Source of the DNA: Rhodocyclaceae bacterium
GTDB lineage: Bacteria; Pseudomonadota; Gammaproteobacteria; Burkholderiales; Rhodocyclaceae
DNA length: 64,000 bases
Assembly: GCA_016718525.1 (NCBI GenBank)
Contig: JADKDD010000002.1
Coordinates: 496,001-560,000, forward strand
Direction of reading: 5' to 3'
Part shown: positions 63,583 to 64,000 of the stretch, in pieces
Position numbering within the stretch: the stretch's first letter is position 1
How the letters are laid out: every line of letters begins with the position of its first letter
Position numbers and translations under genes: made by a program
Notes under the pieces: generated by a model
Seen by the model: only the letters and a program-made list of their open reading frames with translations
The model's database searches: none
Told to the model about the DNA's origin: nothing

Positions 63583-63596
63583 CAAGCAATTGCTTG
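63583..63596. promoter_or_regulatory. Perfect palindrome, candidate TetR-type operator
   Basis: CAAGCAATTGCTTG is a perfect 14-base palindrome in the 112-base divergent region between the CaiB-type gene and the acyl-CoA dehydrogenase, 43 bases before the latter's ATG. A TTGACT (63570-63575) just upstream could be a -35 box. Palindromes of the form CAAGC-NNNN-GCTTG are plausible for TetR regulators of acyl-CoA genes; the regulator at 57952-58578 is the obvious candidate. Confidence 0.5.
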
Positions 63597-63638
63597 GTAA
63601 ATTATGCGCCTCTTCATTTTTGAGCCGAAAGTCATTTA

Positions 63639-64000
63639 ATGAGCTTGCCACGCACACTTTTTTCTGAAGAACATGACCAGTTCCGCGACTCTGTCCGTCG
63701 CTTTATGGCGACCGAGGTTTCACCCAACGTTGAACGCTACGAGACACAGCAATTTATCGACCGCGAGGTTTGGGTCAAGGGCGGTGAGGCCGGCTACCTC
63801 TGCCCGACGATGCCGGAAGCCTACGGCGGCGCCGGAGTCGATAAGCTTTTTTCGGTCATCCTGTTCGAGGAAGCGGCCAAGGGCAATGCGGGCGGACTGG
63901 GTTGGTCGCTGCATTCGGAGATCGTTGCACCTTACCTGCTGCACTACGGCAACGATCACATCAAATCGCACTATTTGCCGAAAATGGCGCGTGGCGAAAT
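63639..64000 (+). CDS. Acyl-CoA dehydrogenase, 3' part beyond window
   Basis: The first 120 residues of an FAD-linked acyl-CoA dehydrogenase, cut by the window edge. MSLPRTLFSEEHDQFRDSVRRFMATEV matches the N-terminal helical domain (seen as LFSEEHDQFRDSVRRF), followed by GYLCPTMPEAYGGAG, typical of the family. It is divergent from the CaiB-type gene and probably regulated with it through the palindrome at 63583. Confidence 0.9.
   Translation, partial: MSLPRTLFSEEHDQFRDSVRRFMATEVSPNVERYETQQFIDREVWVKGGEAGYLCPTMPEAYGGAGVDKLFSVILFEEAAKGNAGGLGWSLHSEIVAPYLLHYGNDHIKSHYLPKMARGE

Overview
The window looks like a chromosomal segment of a betaproteobacterium of Burkholderiales type. This rests on gene order and protein resemblance alone: ponA divergent from pilMNOPQ-aroK-aroB-dgt-gltB-gltD; leuS-lptE-holA-proA; yqeY-dnaG-rpoD-tRNA(CAU); proS beside rppH; and TAXI-type TRAP, CaiB and acyl-CoA dehydrogenase genes. 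No rRNA, phage, transposase, integron or CRISPR array was seen.

Layout. 1-6.3 kb: glutamate synthase gltD (3' end cut by the window) and gltB, read leftward from a promoter followed by a leader with a terminator-like hairpin and a small ORF. 6.3-9.0 kb: dgt, aroB, aroK. 9.1-14.2 kb: type IV pilus genes pilQPONM with 4-base ATGA overlaps. 14.4-16.8 kb: ponA (PBP1A). 16.9-21.7 kb: a leftward maeB-qor-parA-like group and a second, divergent ParA-like ATPase. 21.7-24.4 kb: a MAPEG protein and UvrD. 24.5-26.1 kb: a poorly conserved patch with an uncertain ORF, a small exported peptide and a FecR-SPOR protein. 26.3-31.7 kb: leuS, lptE, a compact holA and a frameshifted proA. 31.7-36.5 kb: CaiB-type CoA-transferase, TAXI receptor, fused TRAP permease, DUF1850 protein. 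36.5-37.8 kb: ogt and xerD. 38.1-43.8 kb: a hybrid histidine kinase, a REC-PP2C phosphatase, an RsbW-like kinase and a STAS antagonist, a complete partner-switching set. 43.8-46.9 kb: folB, plsY, tsaD and a membrane hydrolase. 47-52.2 kb: tRNA, rpoD, dnaG, yqeY. 52.2-57.9 kb: OsmC, coq7, CNP1-like protein, rppH, proS, a lytic transglycosylase, a VOC protein, an NlpC/P60 lipoprotein. 57.9-64 kb: fatty or organic acid catabolism (TetR regulator, enoyl-CoA hydratase, AidB-like dehydrogenase, serine hydrolase, CaiB transferase, and the start of another acyl-CoA dehydrogenase).

The most unusual signal is a dispersed element of about 27 bp, GCCAGTTGGTGCTGGC followed by RACACGCCGTC, found eleven times on both strands. 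Nine copies lie inside coding sequences, including gltB, uvrD, tsaD and proS, without breaking the frame. In all five sense-oriented copies the same frame is used and reads PVGAGDT or a close variant. In three of four antisense copies the peptide is a variant of GVLPAPTG. Other points worth checking are the gltB leader (promoter, 29-codon ORF overlapping gltB, terminator hairpin), a one-base frameshift in proA, a missing start codon in tsaD that one base would restore, a holA lacking about 43 residues of domain III, and a histone-H1-like tail of about 200 residues on RpoD.
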